From: Bifidobacterium sp. ESL0775
Lineage (GTDB): Bacteria > Actinomycetota > Actinomycetes > Actinomycetales > Bifidobacteriaceae
Assembly (NCBI RefSeq): GCF_029395475.1
Contig: NZ_CP113917.1
Coordinates: forward strand, 1,116,001 to 1,180,000
DNA length: 64,000 nt
Reading direction: 5' to 3'
Shown here: one piece after another, positions 16,845 to 26,424 of the stretch
Position numbering within the stretch: the first letter of the stretch is position 1
How the letters are laid out: the number at the start of each line of letters is the position of its first letter
Position numbers and translations under genes: made by a program
Notes under the pieces: model-generated
What the model was told of the DNA's origin: nothing
Databases searched by the model: none
What the model saw: the letters and a program-made list of their open reading frames with translations, nothing else

Positions 16845-18022
16845 GCGTGACATTTGCACAAGGTTTCTCGGCCGCCGGCGTCAACGCCGGAATCTCGGCC
16901 AACAAGGCGAAAAGCGACCTGGCACTGGTGGTTAACAACGGGCCGCTTGACGCCGCGGCCGGGGTGTTCACCTCCAACCGTTTCTGCGCGGCGCCTGTGC
17001 AGTGGTCGCGCAAGGCCGTGGCCGACGGGCACATCAAGGCGGTCGTGCTCAACTCCGGCGGGGCCAACGCCTGCACCGGCGAGGAGGGGCTTGCGCAGAG
17101 CAAGGCAAGCGCGGCCAAGGTCGCCGAGGTACTTGGAGAGGGACATGCGATCGCCGTGGACGACATCGCGGTTTGCTCGACGGGCCTGATCGGGGAGTTA
17201 TTACCTTTGGATAACGTGCTGGACGGCATCGGCAAGGCGGCTTCGGCCTTGAGCGACGATGCCGAGGCCGGAGTCGATGCGGCGACGGCCATCATGACCA
17301 CGGACACCAAGCCGAAAACCGTGAAACTGCAGGGCTCCGGCTATCGCGTGGGCGGCATGGTCAAAGGCTCGGGGATGATCGCCCCGCAGCTGGCCACGAT
17401 GCTTTGCGTCATCACCACCGACGCTGTGGTGGATTCCTCGCAGCTGCAGGAGGTGTTGGCGTCCGCCACCGACAAGTCGTTCAACCGCATCGACGTGGAC
17501 GGCTGCATGTCCACCAACGACACGGTGCTGCTGCTCGCTTCCGGCGCTTCCGGTGTCACTCCCGATTCGCAAGAATTCGCTGATTTGGTTCATCAGGCGT
17601 GCTCCAGTCTGGCCCGACAGATCGTCGGCGACGGCGAGGGCTCCAGCCATGACATCAAGGTGACGGTGAACGGGGCGGAAAGCGAGGACGCGGCGCTGGC
17701 CTGCGCCCGAGCGGTGGCCGGATCGAATCTTCTCAAATGCGCGATTTACGGCAACGACCCCAACTGGGGGCGCATCGTCAGTTCCCTGGGTACGGTTCCG
17801 GTGGACGTTGCCGCCTACGATTCGCAGGACGTCACTGTTGACATCAATGGCGTACGCGTCTGTGAGCACGGCGGCGCGGGCGTCGACCGCTCCGAGGTCA
17901 AGATGGACGAACGCGAGGTCGACATCGACATCGACCTCAACTACGGCGCGGAAAGCGCCACGGTATGGACGGACGACCTCACCCACGAGTACGTGCACAT
18001 CAACGCCGACTACGAATCCTGA
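16841..18022 (+). CDS. argJ: bifunctional glutamate N-acetyltransferase / ornithine acetyltransferase
   Basis: Moves the acetyl group from N-acetylornithine back to glutamate, so the pathway runs as a cycle. The self-cleavage and nucleophile site is seen in KGSGMIAPQLATMLCVITTD (Thr of ATML, about residue 184). The 393 residues match the family. ATGA overlap with argC indicates translational coupling. No argA is nearby. Whether it also uses acetyl-CoA cannot be read from the sequence. Confidence 0.95.
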   Translation: MSVTFAQGFSAAGVNAGISANKAKSDLALVVNNGPLDAAAGVFTSNRFCAAPVQWSRKAVADGHIKAVVLNSGGANACTGEEGLAQSKASAAKVAEVLGEGHAIAVDDIAVCSTGLIGELLPLDNVLDGIGKAASALSDDAEAGVDAATAIMTTDTKPKTVKLQGSGYRVGGMVKGSGMIAPQLATMLCVITTDAVVDSSQLQEVLASATDKSFNRIDVDGCMSTNDTVLLLASGASGVTPDSQEFADLVHQACSSLARQIVGDGEGSSHDIKVTVNGAESEDAALACARAVAGSNLLKCAIYGNDPNWGRIVSSLGTVPVDVAAYDSQDVTVDINGVRVCEHGGAGVDRSEVKMDEREVDIDIDLNYGAESATVWTDDLTHEYVHINADYES

Positions 18023-18039
18023 CAGATGTAAAAGATTTT

Positions 18040-18071
18040 CCCAGGTGAATGCATATAATCATCCACCTGGG
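18040..18071 (+). promoter_or_regulatory. ARG-box-like operator inside an inverted repeat upstream of argB
   Basis: Arms CCCAGGTG (18040-18047) and CACCTGGG (18064-18071) enclose TGAATGCATATAATCA (18046-18061). That segment resembles an ARG box and includes a TATAAT-like -10. The arrangement suggests an internal, ArgR-controlled promoter for argB and the genes after it; a terminator-like hairpin is the other reading. Confidence 0.45.
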
Positions 18072-18118
18072 TTATCCGATTATGATAATGCGACTGAAAC
18101 AGGCAATGAAGGACACCA

Positions 18119-19090
18119 ATGACAAGTAACGAGAAGCCGACCTCTCAAACCGTGACGGATGCGGACGACACCTTCGACGTGCATAACGACTTGAAGGACG
18201 AGCAGAAGGCCGAGGTGCTTATCGAGGCGCTGCCGTGGCTCGAGGAATTCGCCGGGCAACGCATCGTCATCAAATACGGTGGCAACGCGATGGTCGACGA
18301 GCATCTCAAACGCTGCTTCGCCCAGGACATGGTTTTCCTGCGGCAGGTCGGCATGCACCCCATCGTCGTGCATGGCGGTGGGCCGCAGATTTCCAGCATG
18401 CTCAAAGACCTGGGCATTCATTCCGAGTTCAAGGCTGGCTTGCGCGTCACCACGCCCGAGATCATGAAAGTCGTTCGCATGATTCTCACCGGTTCCGTCT
18501 CGCGTGAGCTCATTGGTCTCATCAACGCCCATGGCCCGCACGCGGTCGGGCTTTCCGGCGAGGACGGTTCACTGTTCGGAGCCAAGCGTTATCGTCCGGT
18601 CATCGACGGGGTGGAAACCGACATCGGGTTGGTGGGCGAAGTCACCGAAGTCAACCCTTCGGCGGTGGAAAACCTCATCGCACAGGACCGGATCCCCGTG
18701 GTCTCCTCGATTGCGCCCAATGCCGACGACCCGACCCAAGTGTTCAACGTCAATGCTGATTCCGCCGCTGCCGCACTTGCGGTCGCGCTGCATGCCCGCA
18801 AGCTGGTCATTCTGACCGACGTGGACGGCCTTTATGCCGATTGGCCTGACAAGAACTCGCTCATCAGCTCCATCGGTGTCGACCGCTTGCGTGAAGTGCT
18901 GCCGAAGCTGCAAAGCGGCATGGTGCCGAAGATGCGCGCCTGCGTGCGGGCGCTTGACGGCGGGGTGGCCCAGGCCCATATCATCGACGGACGCCAGCCA
19001 CATTCGCTCTTGAACGAGGTGTTCACCAGCGCCGGCATCGGCACCATGGTCGTGCCGGGCGACGGGATGAAACTGCGACGAAACCGGTAG
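18119..19090 (+). CDS. argB: acetylglutamate kinase
   Basis: ATP-dependent phosphorylation of N-acetylglutamate, usually the feedback-controlled step. Amino-acid kinase motifs: [13 protein letters not shown] (about residue 50), [13 protein letters not shown] (about 85), and a C-terminal [13 protein letters not shown] followed by [12 protein letters not shown]. The 323 residues include a ~35-residue N-terminal extension. Start ATG 18119 has GAAGGA upstream. Confidence 0.96.
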   Translation: MTSNEKPTSQTVTDADDTFDVHNDLKDEQKAEVLIEALPWLEEFAGQRIVIKYGGNAMVDEHLKRCFAQDMVFLRQVGMHPIVVHGGGPQISSMLKDLGIHSEFKAGLRVTTPEIMKVVRMILTGSVSRELIGLINAHGPHAVGLSGEDGSLFGAKRYRPVIDGVETDIGLVGEVTEVNPSAVENLIAQDRIPVVSSIAPNADDPTQVFNVNADSAAAALAVALHARKLVILTDVDGLYADWPDKNSLISSIGVDRLREVLPKLQSGMVPKMRACVRALDGGVAQAHIIDGRQPHSLLNEVFTSAGIGTMVVPGDGMKLRRNR

Positions 19091-19148
19091 ACGCGCAGGC
19101 GTGAAGGCTCACTGGACGAACGAACATAAACGTAGAAAGCACAGAAAA

Positions 19149-20486
19149 ATGAAGAACGACAATCAACAGAAAACGGCGTCAGACGGCTTGGACGAGGGAA
19201 CTAACCTTGTCTCGACCCCGATTGGCCCCGAAAGCGATAAGTGGATCGCACAATACGAGCAGGTGCACACCCACGCCTTCGGCACTCCGCTGCGCGTGAT
19301 GGACCACGGCCAGGGCACGCGCATCTGGGACGTGGACGGCAATGAATACCTGGATTTCCTCGCGGGCATCGCCGTCAATTCGCTGGGCTACGCGCACCCC
19401 AAATGGGTTCGTGCCGTAAGTGAGCAGGCGCAGAAAGTCGCGCATATCAGCAACTACTTCGCCTCCGTGCCGCAAATCAAACTGGCGGAGAAACTGCTCG
19501 AGATCGCGGGAGCGCCCGAGGGGTCGCGCGTCTATTTCGGCAATTCGGGGGCCGAAGCCAACGAGGCGGCCATGAAGATGGCGAAACTTTACGGCAAGAC
19601 GTTGCCCGGCGGCGACCCGGAGCAAGGCGGGGCACCGGCGCGGATCATCGCACTGACCAAAGGCTTCCACGGGCGCACCATGGGAGCGCTGAGCGCCACT
19701 TGGAAACTCTCGATTCGCGAGCCGTACAATCCGTTGTTGCCAGCCGTCGAGTTCGTCGAGGCCGGGGACCTGCAGGCGATGCGCGCCGCGTTCGATAGGA
19801 CGGGACACGGCGGCGCCGGCCCGGTGGCCGCGGTGATGATGGAACTCATCCAGGGCGAGGCCGGCGTGCGGCCGCTCGACCCGGCGTACGTCAAGGGCGT
19901 GCGCGAGCTGTGCGATGAGCATCACGCATTGATGATCCTCGACGAGGTGCAGACCGGCATCGGACGCACCGGCAAGTGGTTCGCCTTCCAGCGCGAGGAC
20001 CTTTCCGGCGGCATCACCCCCGACATCATCACTTTCGCCAAAGGCGTGGCCGGCGGGTTCCCGATGGGCGGCATGATCGCGTTCGGCAAGCCCTTGGCCT
20101 CGCTGTTTTCGCCGGGACTGCACGGCTCGACCTTCGCCGGTGGCCCGCTCGCTACTTCGGCCGGGTTGGCGACGCTGCAGACCATCGAAGAGGACGGGCT
20201 GTTGGCCAACGCCGAGGAACGTGGAAAGCAGCTGCGCGACGGCATCACGGCCTGCGGCAACCCGCTGTTCGTCTCCGTGCGCGGGCGCGGCCTGCTCAAC
20301 GCTATACAACTCGCGCACCCGTGCTCCCATGCCGCGATGAACTGGGCGCTCGACCACGGACTCATCGTCAACGCCGTCGCGCCAGATGCCCTGCGTCTCG
20401 CCCCGCCGTTGATCGTCAGCGAGGCCGACGTTGATGAAGCTATATCGATTTTGGCTCGAATCCCCGCGGATTTGCCGGACGACTGA
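19149..20486 (+). CDS. argD: acetylornithine aminotransferase
   Basis: PLP-dependent class III aminotransferase forming N-acetylornithine from the semialdehyde. PLP-site features: NSGAEANEAAMKMAKLY, LILDEVQTGIGRTGKWFAF, and the Schiff-base lysine in TFAKGVAGGFPMGG. ATG 19149 is preferred; an in-frame GTG at 19101 would add 16 mostly basic residues, and neither has a strong ribosome-binding site. Length is 445 residues from the chosen start. Confidence 0.94.
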   Translation: MKNDNQQKTASDGLDEGTNLVSTPIGPESDKWIAQYEQVHTHAFGTPLRVMDHGQGTRIWDVDGNEYLDFLAGIAVNSLGYAHPKWVRAVSEQAQKVAHISNYFASVPQIKLAEKLLEIAGAPEGSRVYFGNSGAEANEAAMKMAKLYGKTLPGGDPEQGGAPARIIALTKGFHGRTMGALSATWKLSIREPYNPLLPAVEFVEAGDLQAMRAAFDRTGHGGAGPVAAVMMELIQGEAGVRPLDPAYVKGVRELCDEHHALMILDEVQTGIGRTGKWFAFQREDLSGGITPDIITFAKGVAGGFPMGGMIAFGKPLASLFSPGLHGSTFAGGPLATSAGLATLQTIEEDGLLANAEERGKQLRDGITACGNPLFVSVRGRGLLNAIQLAHPCSHAAMNWALDHGLIVNAVAPDALRLAPPLIVSEADVDEAISILARIPADLPDD

Positions 20487-20499
20487 AAGTATATATACC

Positions 20500-20577
20500 A
20501 ATATGCGGATAGAACGCGAATATTTGGTGATTATGCGGTATATTTTGGATAGTTGATGCGTTTGGATAGCCAAACGC
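20500..20577 (+). promoter_or_regulatory. argF upstream region with ARG-box-like AT-rich sites and a hairpin
   Basis: AT-rich segment containing GCGAATATTTGGTGATTATG (about 20517-20536), a possible degenerate ARG box. It is followed by a perfect 8-bp hairpin GCGTTTGG (20558-20565) / CCAAACGC (20570-20577), which ends three bases before the AAAAGGAG ribosome-binding site of argF. The hairpin may affect translation or mRNA stability. Confidence 0.4.
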
Positions 20578-20593
20578 GGTAAAAGGAGACGCT

Positions 20594-21559
20594 ATGGCAG
20601 GTCAATTGCGGCACATGTTGCGCGATGATGACGTCACCCACGACGAGCAAAAGGAAATACTCGAACTGGGCATGAAATTCTGGAAAGATCGTTACTACCA
20701 CCGTCCCTTCGAAGGGCCGCAGGGCGTCGCGGTGATCTTTGACAAGCCCAGCACCCGCACGCGCTCCAGCTTCTCCGTGGGCGTCGCGGAACTCGGCGGG
20801 TACCCGCTGGTCATCGACAAATCCGGTTCCCAGCTTGGCCGCGGCGAGCCGGTGGCCGACACAGCCCGCGTGCTCACTCGCATGACCAGCGCCATCGTCT
20901 GGCGCACCTTCGGCCAGGAACGTGTGGAGACGATGGCGAAATACGCCACCGTGCCCGTTGTCAACGCCTTGACCGACCAGTTCCACCCCTGCCAGATCCT
21001 CGCCGATTTCCTCACCATCGCGCAGCATCGCGGGGGAGTCGACGCCCTCAAAGGCATGACCATCGCCTATCTCGGCGACGCGGCCAACAACATGGCCAAC
21101 TCCTACCTGCTCGGCGGCGCGACAGCCGGCATGAACGTGCGTGTCTCCGGACCGGAAGGCTTCCTTCCAGACCCGACGATCGTCGCGGACGCAGAACGTA
21201 TAGCGGCCGAGAACGGCGGCTCGATTCTGATCACCACCGACCCGCGCGAGGCCGTCGCCGACGCCGATTGCATCTTCACCGACACGTGGGTGTCGATGGG
21301 CGAGGAAAGCGAATACGCGGTGCGTTCCAAGCCGTTCTGGGACTACCAAGTCAACGACGAGCTCATGGGCCTTGCCAAGCCAGACGCGATGTTCCAGCAC
21401 TGCCTTCCCGCCTACCGCGGCAAGGAAGTCACGGCCAGCGTCATCGATGGGCCGCAATCGGTGGTCTGGGACGAGGCCGAGAACCGCCTGCACGCCCAGA
21501 AGGCGCTGCTGACCTGGCTGATCGGCCAACAACGAGACGACAAGGACCTGCTCAAATGA
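20594..21559 (+). CDS. argF: ornithine carbamoyltransferase
   Basis: Forms citrulline from ornithine and carbamoyl phosphate. Carbamoyl-phosphate binding motif [12 protein letters not shown] (about residue 51), [10 protein letters not shown] with HPCQ (about 132), and the ornithine-site motif [11 protein letters not shown] (about 268). The 321 residues match the family. AAAAGGAG precedes ATG 20594. It overlaps argR by four bases. Confidence 0.97.
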   Translation: MAGQLRHMLRDDDVTHDEQKEILELGMKFWKDRYYHRPFEGPQGVAVIFDKPSTRTRSSFSVGVAELGGYPLVIDKSGSQLGRGEPVADTARVLTRMTSAIVWRTFGQERVETMAKYATVPVVNALTDQFHPCQILADFLTIAQHRGGVDALKGMTIAYLGDAANNMANSYLLGGATAGMNVRVSGPEGFLPDPTIVADAERIAAENGGSILITTDPREAVADADCIFTDTWVSMGEESEYAVRSKPFWDYQVNDELMGLAKPDAMFQHCLPAYRGKEVTASVIDGPQSVVWDEAENRLHAQKALLTWLIGQQRDDKDLLK

Positions 21560-22167
21560 CAGATACGGACGATTCCGGCATTATTGGCGGCATTGGCACG
21601 CAAGACGATGGTTCTGATGCTTCGCAGATGAACGATTCGCAAAGCGAGTCGAAGCTGCGCCATCCGATGAACAGGACGGCGCGCCTGAGCGTCATCCAGG
21701 ACATCCTGACGAATTCCGTGGTCTCCTCGCAGGCCCAGCTTTCGCAGATTCTGGCAGATCGTGGCATCGAGGTCACGCAGGCGACGCTGAGCCGCGACCT
21801 CGACGAGATGAAGGCCGTCAAGACCAGGCTCAAAAGCGGCGAGATGGCCTATACGCTGGGCGTCGAGCCCGAACATGACGACGTGACCGCCGAGAAAATC
21901 GACCAGCAGCTTTCGCGCGGGCTTTCGGGGCTGATCACCTCGGCCGCGGCGGCGCGCAACCTGGTCATCGTGCACACGCCATCCGGCGCGGCGCAATACA
22001 TGGCCAGCGTCATCGACAAGCAGCCGATCGAGGACATCCTCGGCACGGTCGCCGGCGACGACACAGTGCTGCTGGTATGCAGCGACGATGACGCCGCGAT
22101 TGGGCGGGTGAAATGGTTGCTCGACATCGTCTCGCGCGGGCAGAACGCAAAGGCGAACAAAAGGTAA
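21556..22167 (+). CDS. argR: arginine repressor
   Basis: Hexameric DNA-binding regulator of arginine genes. The winged HTH lies at about residues 42-95 ([20 protein letters not shown], then [13 protein letters not shown]). The arginine-binding oligomerisation domain is C-terminal ([20 protein letters not shown], then [12 protein letters not shown]). About 40 hydrophilic residues precede the HTH. ATG 21556 overlaps the argF stop (ATGA); ATG 21628 is a possible shorter start. Lying inside the operon, it probably regulates its own expression. Confidence 0.96.
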   Translation: MTDTDDSGIIGGIGTQDDGSDASQMNDSQSESKLRHPMNRTARLSVIQDILTNSVVSSQAQLSQILADRGIEVTQATLSRDLDEMKAVKTRLKSGEMAYTLGVEPEHDDVTAEKIDQQLSRGLSGLITSAAAARNLVIVHTPSGAAQYMASVIDKQPIEDILGTVAGDDTVLLVCSDDDAAIGRVKWLLDIVSRGQNAKANKR

Positions 22168-22264
22168 GTAGAGCGTGATTTTGGCTTAATTGGTCGGTTT
22201 GAACGGTTTCTGGGTAATTTCATGTGCTGAATAATCTCAAAATCCGGACAAAACACAAATCGAA

Positions 22265-22301
22265 TTGAATATTTATACGAAGTGACGTATATTAAACGTA
22301 T
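22265..22301 (+). promoter_or_regulatory. ARG-box-like pair upstream of argG
   Basis: TTGAATATTTATACGA (22265-22280) and GACGTATATTAAACGTAT (22284-22301) lie 23-59 bases before the argG start. Both fit the TGAAT/AT-rich character of ARG boxes, and the pair spacing suits ArgR hexamer binding. Confidence 0.5.
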
Positions 22302-22323
22302 AAAACGTTGAAGAAAGGCTATC

Positions 22324-23562
22324 ATGAGCGATAAGAACCGCATCGTACTCGCGTATTCCGGAGGTCTTGACACCTCCGTGGCCATCCCGTATCTGAAGGA
22401 GCGCACCGGCAAGGACGTCGTCGCCGTCTCCCTCGACGTCGGCCAAGGCGGCGAAAGCCTCGAGACCATCCGCCAGCGCGCGTTGGCTTGCGGTGCCGTC
22501 GAAGCCTACGTCGTCGACGCCCGCGAGGAATTCGCCAAGGAATACTGCATGCTGGCGCTCAAGGCTAACGCCAAGTACGAAGGCGTCTATCCTCTGGTTT
22601 CCGCCATTTCCCGTCCGCTGATTTCGAAGCATCTCGTGCGTGCCGCCCACCAGTTCGGCGCCGACACCATTTCGCACGGCTGCACCGGCAAAGGCAACGA
22701 CCAGGTGCGTTTCGAGGTCTCCATCGCCTCGATCGATCCGAACTTGAAAGCCATCAGCCCGATTCGCGACCTCTCGCTGACTCGTGACGTCGAGATCCAG
22801 TTCGCCAAGGACCACAAGCTTCCCATCACGCAGACCGAGAAGAGCCCGTATTCCATCGACCAGAACGTCTGGGGACGCGCCATCGAGACCGGTTTCCTCG
22901 AGGATCCGTGGAACGGCCCGACCAAGGACTGCTATACCTACACCGACGATCCCGCGTTCCCGCCCGTTGAGGATGAGGTCGTCATCGAATTCAAGCAGGG
23001 CGTGCCCGTGAAGATCGACGGCAAGGACGTCACCCCGCTGCAAGCCATCGAAGAAATGAACCGCCGCGCCGGAGCCCAGGGCATTGGCCGCATCGATCTC
23101 ATCGAAGACCGCCTGGTCGGCATCAAGTCCCGCGAGCTCTACGAAGCGCCAGGCGCCATGGCGCTCATCACCGCACATGAAGAGCTCGAGAACTGCTGCC
23201 TCGAACGCGAGCAGCACCGCATCAAGCGCGACATCGACAAGCGTTGGGCCGAACTGGTCTACGACGCCCAATGGTTCTCGCCCGCGGTCCGTTCGCTCAA
23301 CGCCTTCATCGAAGACACGCAACGCTACGTTTCCGGCGAGATCCGCATGGTCATGCACGGAGGCCGCGCCGTGGTCACTGGCCGTCGCAGCGATTCCTCG
23401 CTCTACGACTACAAGCTCGCCACCTACGATTCCGGCGATACATACGACCAGAACGCCTCCAACGGATTCATTTCGATTTACGGCCTGCCCGACAAGGTCG
23501 CCGCCGCCCGTGATGTGAAATTCGGCAACGGCATCGAAGTCCCGGACAACTCCGTCGAGTGA
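22324..23562 (+). CDS. argG: argininosuccinate synthase
   Basis: ATP-dependent ligation of citrulline and aspartate. The N-terminal pyrophosphatase P-loop is in [18 protein letters not shown]. Other conserved segments are [15 protein letters not shown] and [15 protein letters not shown]. The 412 residues match the family. The start is ATG 22324 after GAAAGG. It has its own operator-containing leader and is followed by a hairpin and two large repeat elements before argH. Confidence 0.97.
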   Translation: MSDKNRIVLAYSGGLDTSVAIPYLKERTGKDVVAVSLDVGQGGESLETIRQRALACGAVEAYVVDAREEFAKEYCMLALKANAKYEGVYPLVSAISRPLISKHLVRAAHQFGADTISHGCTGKGNDQVRFEVSIASIDPNLKAISPIRDLSLTRDVEIQFAKDHKLPITQTEKSPYSIDQNVWGRAIETGFLEDPWNGPTKDCYTYTDDPAFPPVEDEVVIEFKQGVPVKIDGKDVTPLQAIEEMNRRAGAQGIGRIDLIEDRLVGIKSRELYEAPGAMALITAHEELENCCLEREQHRIKRDIDKRWAELVYDAQWFSPAVRSLNAFIEDTQRYVSGEIRMVMHGGRAVVTGRRSDSSLYDYKLATYDSGDTYDQNASNGFISIYGLPDKVAAARDVKFGNGIEVPDNSVE

Positions 23563-23592
23563 TTGTTTATTCATTATTAAAAACATTGTTTA

Positions 23593-23616
23593 AGAATCCT
23601 TATCTTTAAGGATTCT
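23593..23616 (+). terminator. small hairpin after argG
   Basis: Nine-bp stem AGAATCCTT (23593-23601) / AAGGATTCT (23608-23616) with a 6-nt loop, 30 bases past argG. No T run follows, so termination is uncertain. Confidence 0.4.
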
Positions 23617-23625
23617 GACTATGGG

Positions 23626-23708
23626 GAGACTCGGAGATATACAATGTTCGGGACACTCAAGGCCGTTCGGCCAAGCCTACGCCCGAACATCGCATATCTC
23701 CGAGTCTC
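23626..23708. repeat. long hairpin element 1 (type A core, plus orientation)
   Basis: Outer arms 23626-23652 and 23682-23708 (27 nt each) pair except at two positions, where the plus strand has A opposite C and the minus strand has G opposite T (wobble in RNA). Inside is the 35-nt type A core at 23650-23684, starting GGGACACTC, with a nested GGCC-GTTC-GGCC hairpin and ending TACGCCC. The identical core recurs at 35938-35972 inside different arms. TTTT follows the 3' arm. Confidence 0.85.
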
Positions 23709-23751
23709 TTTTGACTTATGTCTTGTAATAGATAATGCTCATTAGCCCATT

Positions 23752-23836
23752 GAGGTCTGGGGATATGCGTTGTTACGGCGTAAGACACGGCCGAGCGGCC
23801 AAGGAGCGTCCGGAACAACGCATATCCCCAGACCTC
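23752..23836. repeat. long hairpin element 2 (type B core, reverse orientation)
   Basis: Outer arms 23752-23774 and 23814-23836 form a perfect 23-bp stem. Inside is the 35-nt type B core at 23777-23811, starting GGCGTAAGACACGG, with a nested GGCC-GAGC-GGCC hairpin and ending AGCGTCC. The identical core recurs at 36117-36151. Read as its reverse complement the core clearly resembles type A, so elements 1 and 2 face each other across 43 bases. Confidence 0.85.
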
Positions 23837-23892
23837 CGCACAGTCAGTTATGTTTAAAGCGTTGTTGGTTAAGCAATGAAGGGACTTGAAGG

Positions 23893-25380
23893 ATGACGGA
23901 GCAGGAAAAGAACGGGAATGAGCACTTGGCGCTGTGGGGCGGACGGTTTAAGTCTGGGCCGTCTCCGGAGCTGGCGCGACTCTCCAAATCGACGCAGTTT
24001 GATTGGCGGCTCGCCGATGACGATATCGCGGGATCGCGGGCGCATGCTCGGGCGCTCGGCAAGGCCGGGCTGCTGAGTGACGATGAGTTGAAACGCATGG
24101 AAGAGGCGCTCAACAAGTTGCAGAAGCTTGTGGATTCAGGGGAGTTTGCTCCTGTCGAAGACGACGAGGACGAGGCCACGGCGCTGGAACGTGGGCTGCT
24201 CGAGATCGCGGGGGACGAACTCGGCGGCAAGCTGCGCGCCGGGCGTTCGCGCAACGACCAGATCGCCTGCCTCATCCGCATGTGGCTGCGTCGTCATGCG
24301 CGCACAGTCGCCGGTCTGGTGCTCGGTGTGGTCGATGCGCTGATTGGTCAGGCCGAGAAGGCCGGGGAAGCCGTGATGCCAGGGCGCACGCACATGCAGC
24401 ATGCCCAGCCCGTGCTGCTCGCGCATCAGCTGATGGCCCATGTCTGGCCGCTCTTGCGCGATGTCGACAGGCTCGCCGATTGGGACAAGCGCATGGATGA
24501 AAGCCCGTACGGTTCCGGCGCGTTGGCTGGTAATACACTTGGGCTTGACCCGGAAGCCGTGGCTCACGAGCTCGGATTCTCGCGCGTCACCGCCAATTCG
24601 ATTGACGGCACCGCAAGCCGTGATTTGGTGGCCGAGTTCTCGTTCATCGCCGCCATGATCGGTGTTGACCTGAGCCGCCTATCCGAAGAAATCATCATCT
24701 GGAACACGCAGGAATTCGCCTTCGTGCGTCTCGACGACGCCTATTCCACCGGTTCCTCGATCATGCCGCAGAAGAAGAACCCGGACATCGCGGAACTCAC
24801 TCGCGGCAAGTCCGGCAGGCTTATCGGCGATCTGACCGGCCTTATGGCCACGCTCAAGGGCCTGCCGACGGCCTATGCTCGCGATTTGCAGGAAGACAAG
24901 GAAGCGGTGTTCGATCAGGTCGACACGCTTGAGACCTTGCTGCCTGCCTTCGCCGGCATGGTGCGCACGATGGTCTTTGACCTCGACCGTCTCAAGGCGC
25001 AGGCGCCTACCGGTTTCGCCCTGGCCACCGACATCGCCGAATGGCTGGTCAAACAGGGTGTCCCGTTCAGGCACGCCCACGAGCTTTCCGGCGCATGCGT
25101 CCAAATGGCGGAAAGCCGCGGCGTGGAGCTTTGGGATCTGAACGATGACGATTTCGTCACCGTATTCAAGGATTTCCTACCCGCCGATGTCGCACCGCAA
25201 GTCCGCAAGGTCCTTTCGGTGGAAGGTTCCGTCGACCAGCGTAATGGCAAGGGCGGCACCGCGCCCGTCCGCGTGCGTGAGCAGATCGCCGAGGCCAAGC
25301 AAGTCGCGGTCAAGGCGCAAATGTTTGCCGATTCCGTTAGCGATGGCCCGGCATACGTAAAACCAGACGCAGTGCGCTGA
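23893..25380 (+). CDS. argH: argininosuccinate lyase
   Basis: Last step of arginine synthesis, releasing fumarate. Fumarase/aspartase-superfamily signature [12 protein letters not shown] (about residue 290), plus [14 protein letters not shown] at the N-terminus and [17 protein letters not shown]. The 495 residues are slightly longer than usual. GAAGGGA lies upstream of ATG 23893. The gene is cut off from argG by 330 bases holding hairpin elements 1 and 2 and no visible ARG box. Confidence 0.96.
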   Translation: MTEQEKNGNEHLALWGGRFKSGPSPELARLSKSTQFDWRLADDDIAGSRAHARALGKAGLLSDDELKRMEEALNKLQKLVDSGEFAPVEDDEDEATALERGLLEIAGDELGGKLRAGRSRNDQIACLIRMWLRRHARTVAGLVLGVVDALIGQAEKAGEAVMPGRTHMQHAQPVLLAHQLMAHVWPLLRDVDRLADWDKRMDESPYGSGALAGNTLGLDPEAVAHELGFSRVTANSIDGTASRDLVAEFSFIAAMIGVDLSRLSEEIIIWNTQEFAFVRLDDAYSTGSSIMPQKKNPDIAELTRGKSGRLIGDLTGLMATLKGLPTAYARDLQEDKEAVFDQVDTLETLLPAFAGMVRTMVFDLDRLKAQAPTGFALATDIAEWLVKQGVPFRHAHELSGACVQMAESRGVELWDLNDDDFVTVFKDFLPADVAPQVRKVLSVEGSVDQRNGKGGTAPVRVREQIAEAKQVAVKAQMFADSVSDGPAYVKPDAVR

Positions 25381-25454
25381 TTTGCCGTTTTTTACCTCGC
25401 CTTGAGTACGATGGCATGCTGAAAGCCGGGTACTGCAGAAAGGCGTGAGACCGT

Positions 25455-26204
25455 ATGACATTGGGTATCGGAACTCCGATAGCGACCATTCAGGCATTGT
25501 GGGCGAAGCACACGATTCATCTGGCGGACCCGCCGGAAGGTGAGCCGTTCGGGGTCCGAAAATTCGACCAGTCAATGTCCAACGATGTCAAACCGCTGAC
25601 CATCTGCGCCATCGGCGATTCCATGGTTGCCGCCTGCGGTACGCAGAACCAGCAGGAAGGGTTGATTCCCGACATCGCAGAAGGTTTTGCGCATAAGTTC
25701 CGTCGCGATGTCAGCTGGGAAGCGCACGGAAAACTGGGTGCCACGATGCGTCGTGTACGCTATCGTCTGCTTCCTGAAGTCCTCAAATCCGGCAAGACGT
25801 TCGACATCCTCCTGCTGTGCGCCGGTTCCAACGACATCATGGCCAACCGCACGCTTGACGAATGGCGTGCCGATCTTTCCGTCGTGCTCGACGAAGCCAA
25901 GCCGCTTAGCGACCATATCGTCGTCTTGAGCCCCGGCCAGATGCAGCATGAGCCTTCGCTGGGCAAGGCTTTGCGTCGTGCACTTGAGCGCGAGATGGAC
26001 GAGCAGGCTGCCGTAAGCAAGGAAGTCTGCGCCGAACATGGTGCCACCTATGTCGATATGATCCACGAGAACGTGCATGCCGACGCGCCGGATTTCTTCT
26101 CGCCGGACCATTTCCATCCCAGCGCGCAGGGCTACCAATACATGGTCGACGGCGTGATCGCCAAGCTCGGACCCGCATTTGTGCAACAGTTCGTCGTCCA
26201 GTGA
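25455..26204 (+). CDS. SGNH/GDSL family hydrolase
   Basis: Probable esterase or acetylhydrolase of unknown substrate. The four SGNH blocks can be seen: ICAIGDSMVAACG (nucleophile Ser, about residue 57), a Gly in KLGATMRRVRYRL, LLCAGSNDIMANRT (Asn, about 122), and FFSPDHFHPSAQGY with the Asp/His pair (about 218). The 249-residue protein has no signal peptide. It stands alone between argH and tyrS. Confidence 0.85.
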   Translation: MTLGIGTPIATIQALWAKHTIHLADPPEGEPFGVRKFDQSMSNDVKPLTICAIGDSMVAACGTQNQQEGLIPDIAEGFAHKFRRDVSWEAHGKLGATMRRVRYRLLPEVLKSGKTFDILLLCAGSNDIMANRTLDEWRADLSVVLDEAKPLSDHIVVLSPGQMQHEPSLGKALRRALEREMDEQAAVSKEVCAEHGATYVDMIHENVHADAPDFFSPDHFHPSAQGYQYMVDGVIAKLGPAFVQQFVVQ

Positions 26205-26424
26205 TTGTCCGGTTTTCCTGAAGTTTCTGTCACTTTAGGATTTTGATTCCGTTTGGTGACTCCGCTTTTGCAAAAGTTAACGGATTGAATGATTCGGTTG
26301 GGTGGAATCTAGAAAATCCCACAATCGAAGTGACGTTGTTGTGTCGCTATCATCTGTGAAAATGGATTGGTTATGGAGCCATCGGCTCTGGTTGTTTTGA
26401 TACAAAAGAATAGGGGAATAGGTT

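Noticed and set aside
23626..23708. Element 1 as an ordinary rho-independent terminator of argG
   Set aside because: The TTTT after the arm allows some termination, but the 83-base size, the exact core copy at another locus and the inverted partner are not explained by termination.
26205..26424. T-box riboswitch upstream of tyrS
   Set aside because: The conserved T-box core (AGGGTGG.ACCGCG) is absent; GGGTGGAAT near 26302 is only a partial match and no specifier loop was found.
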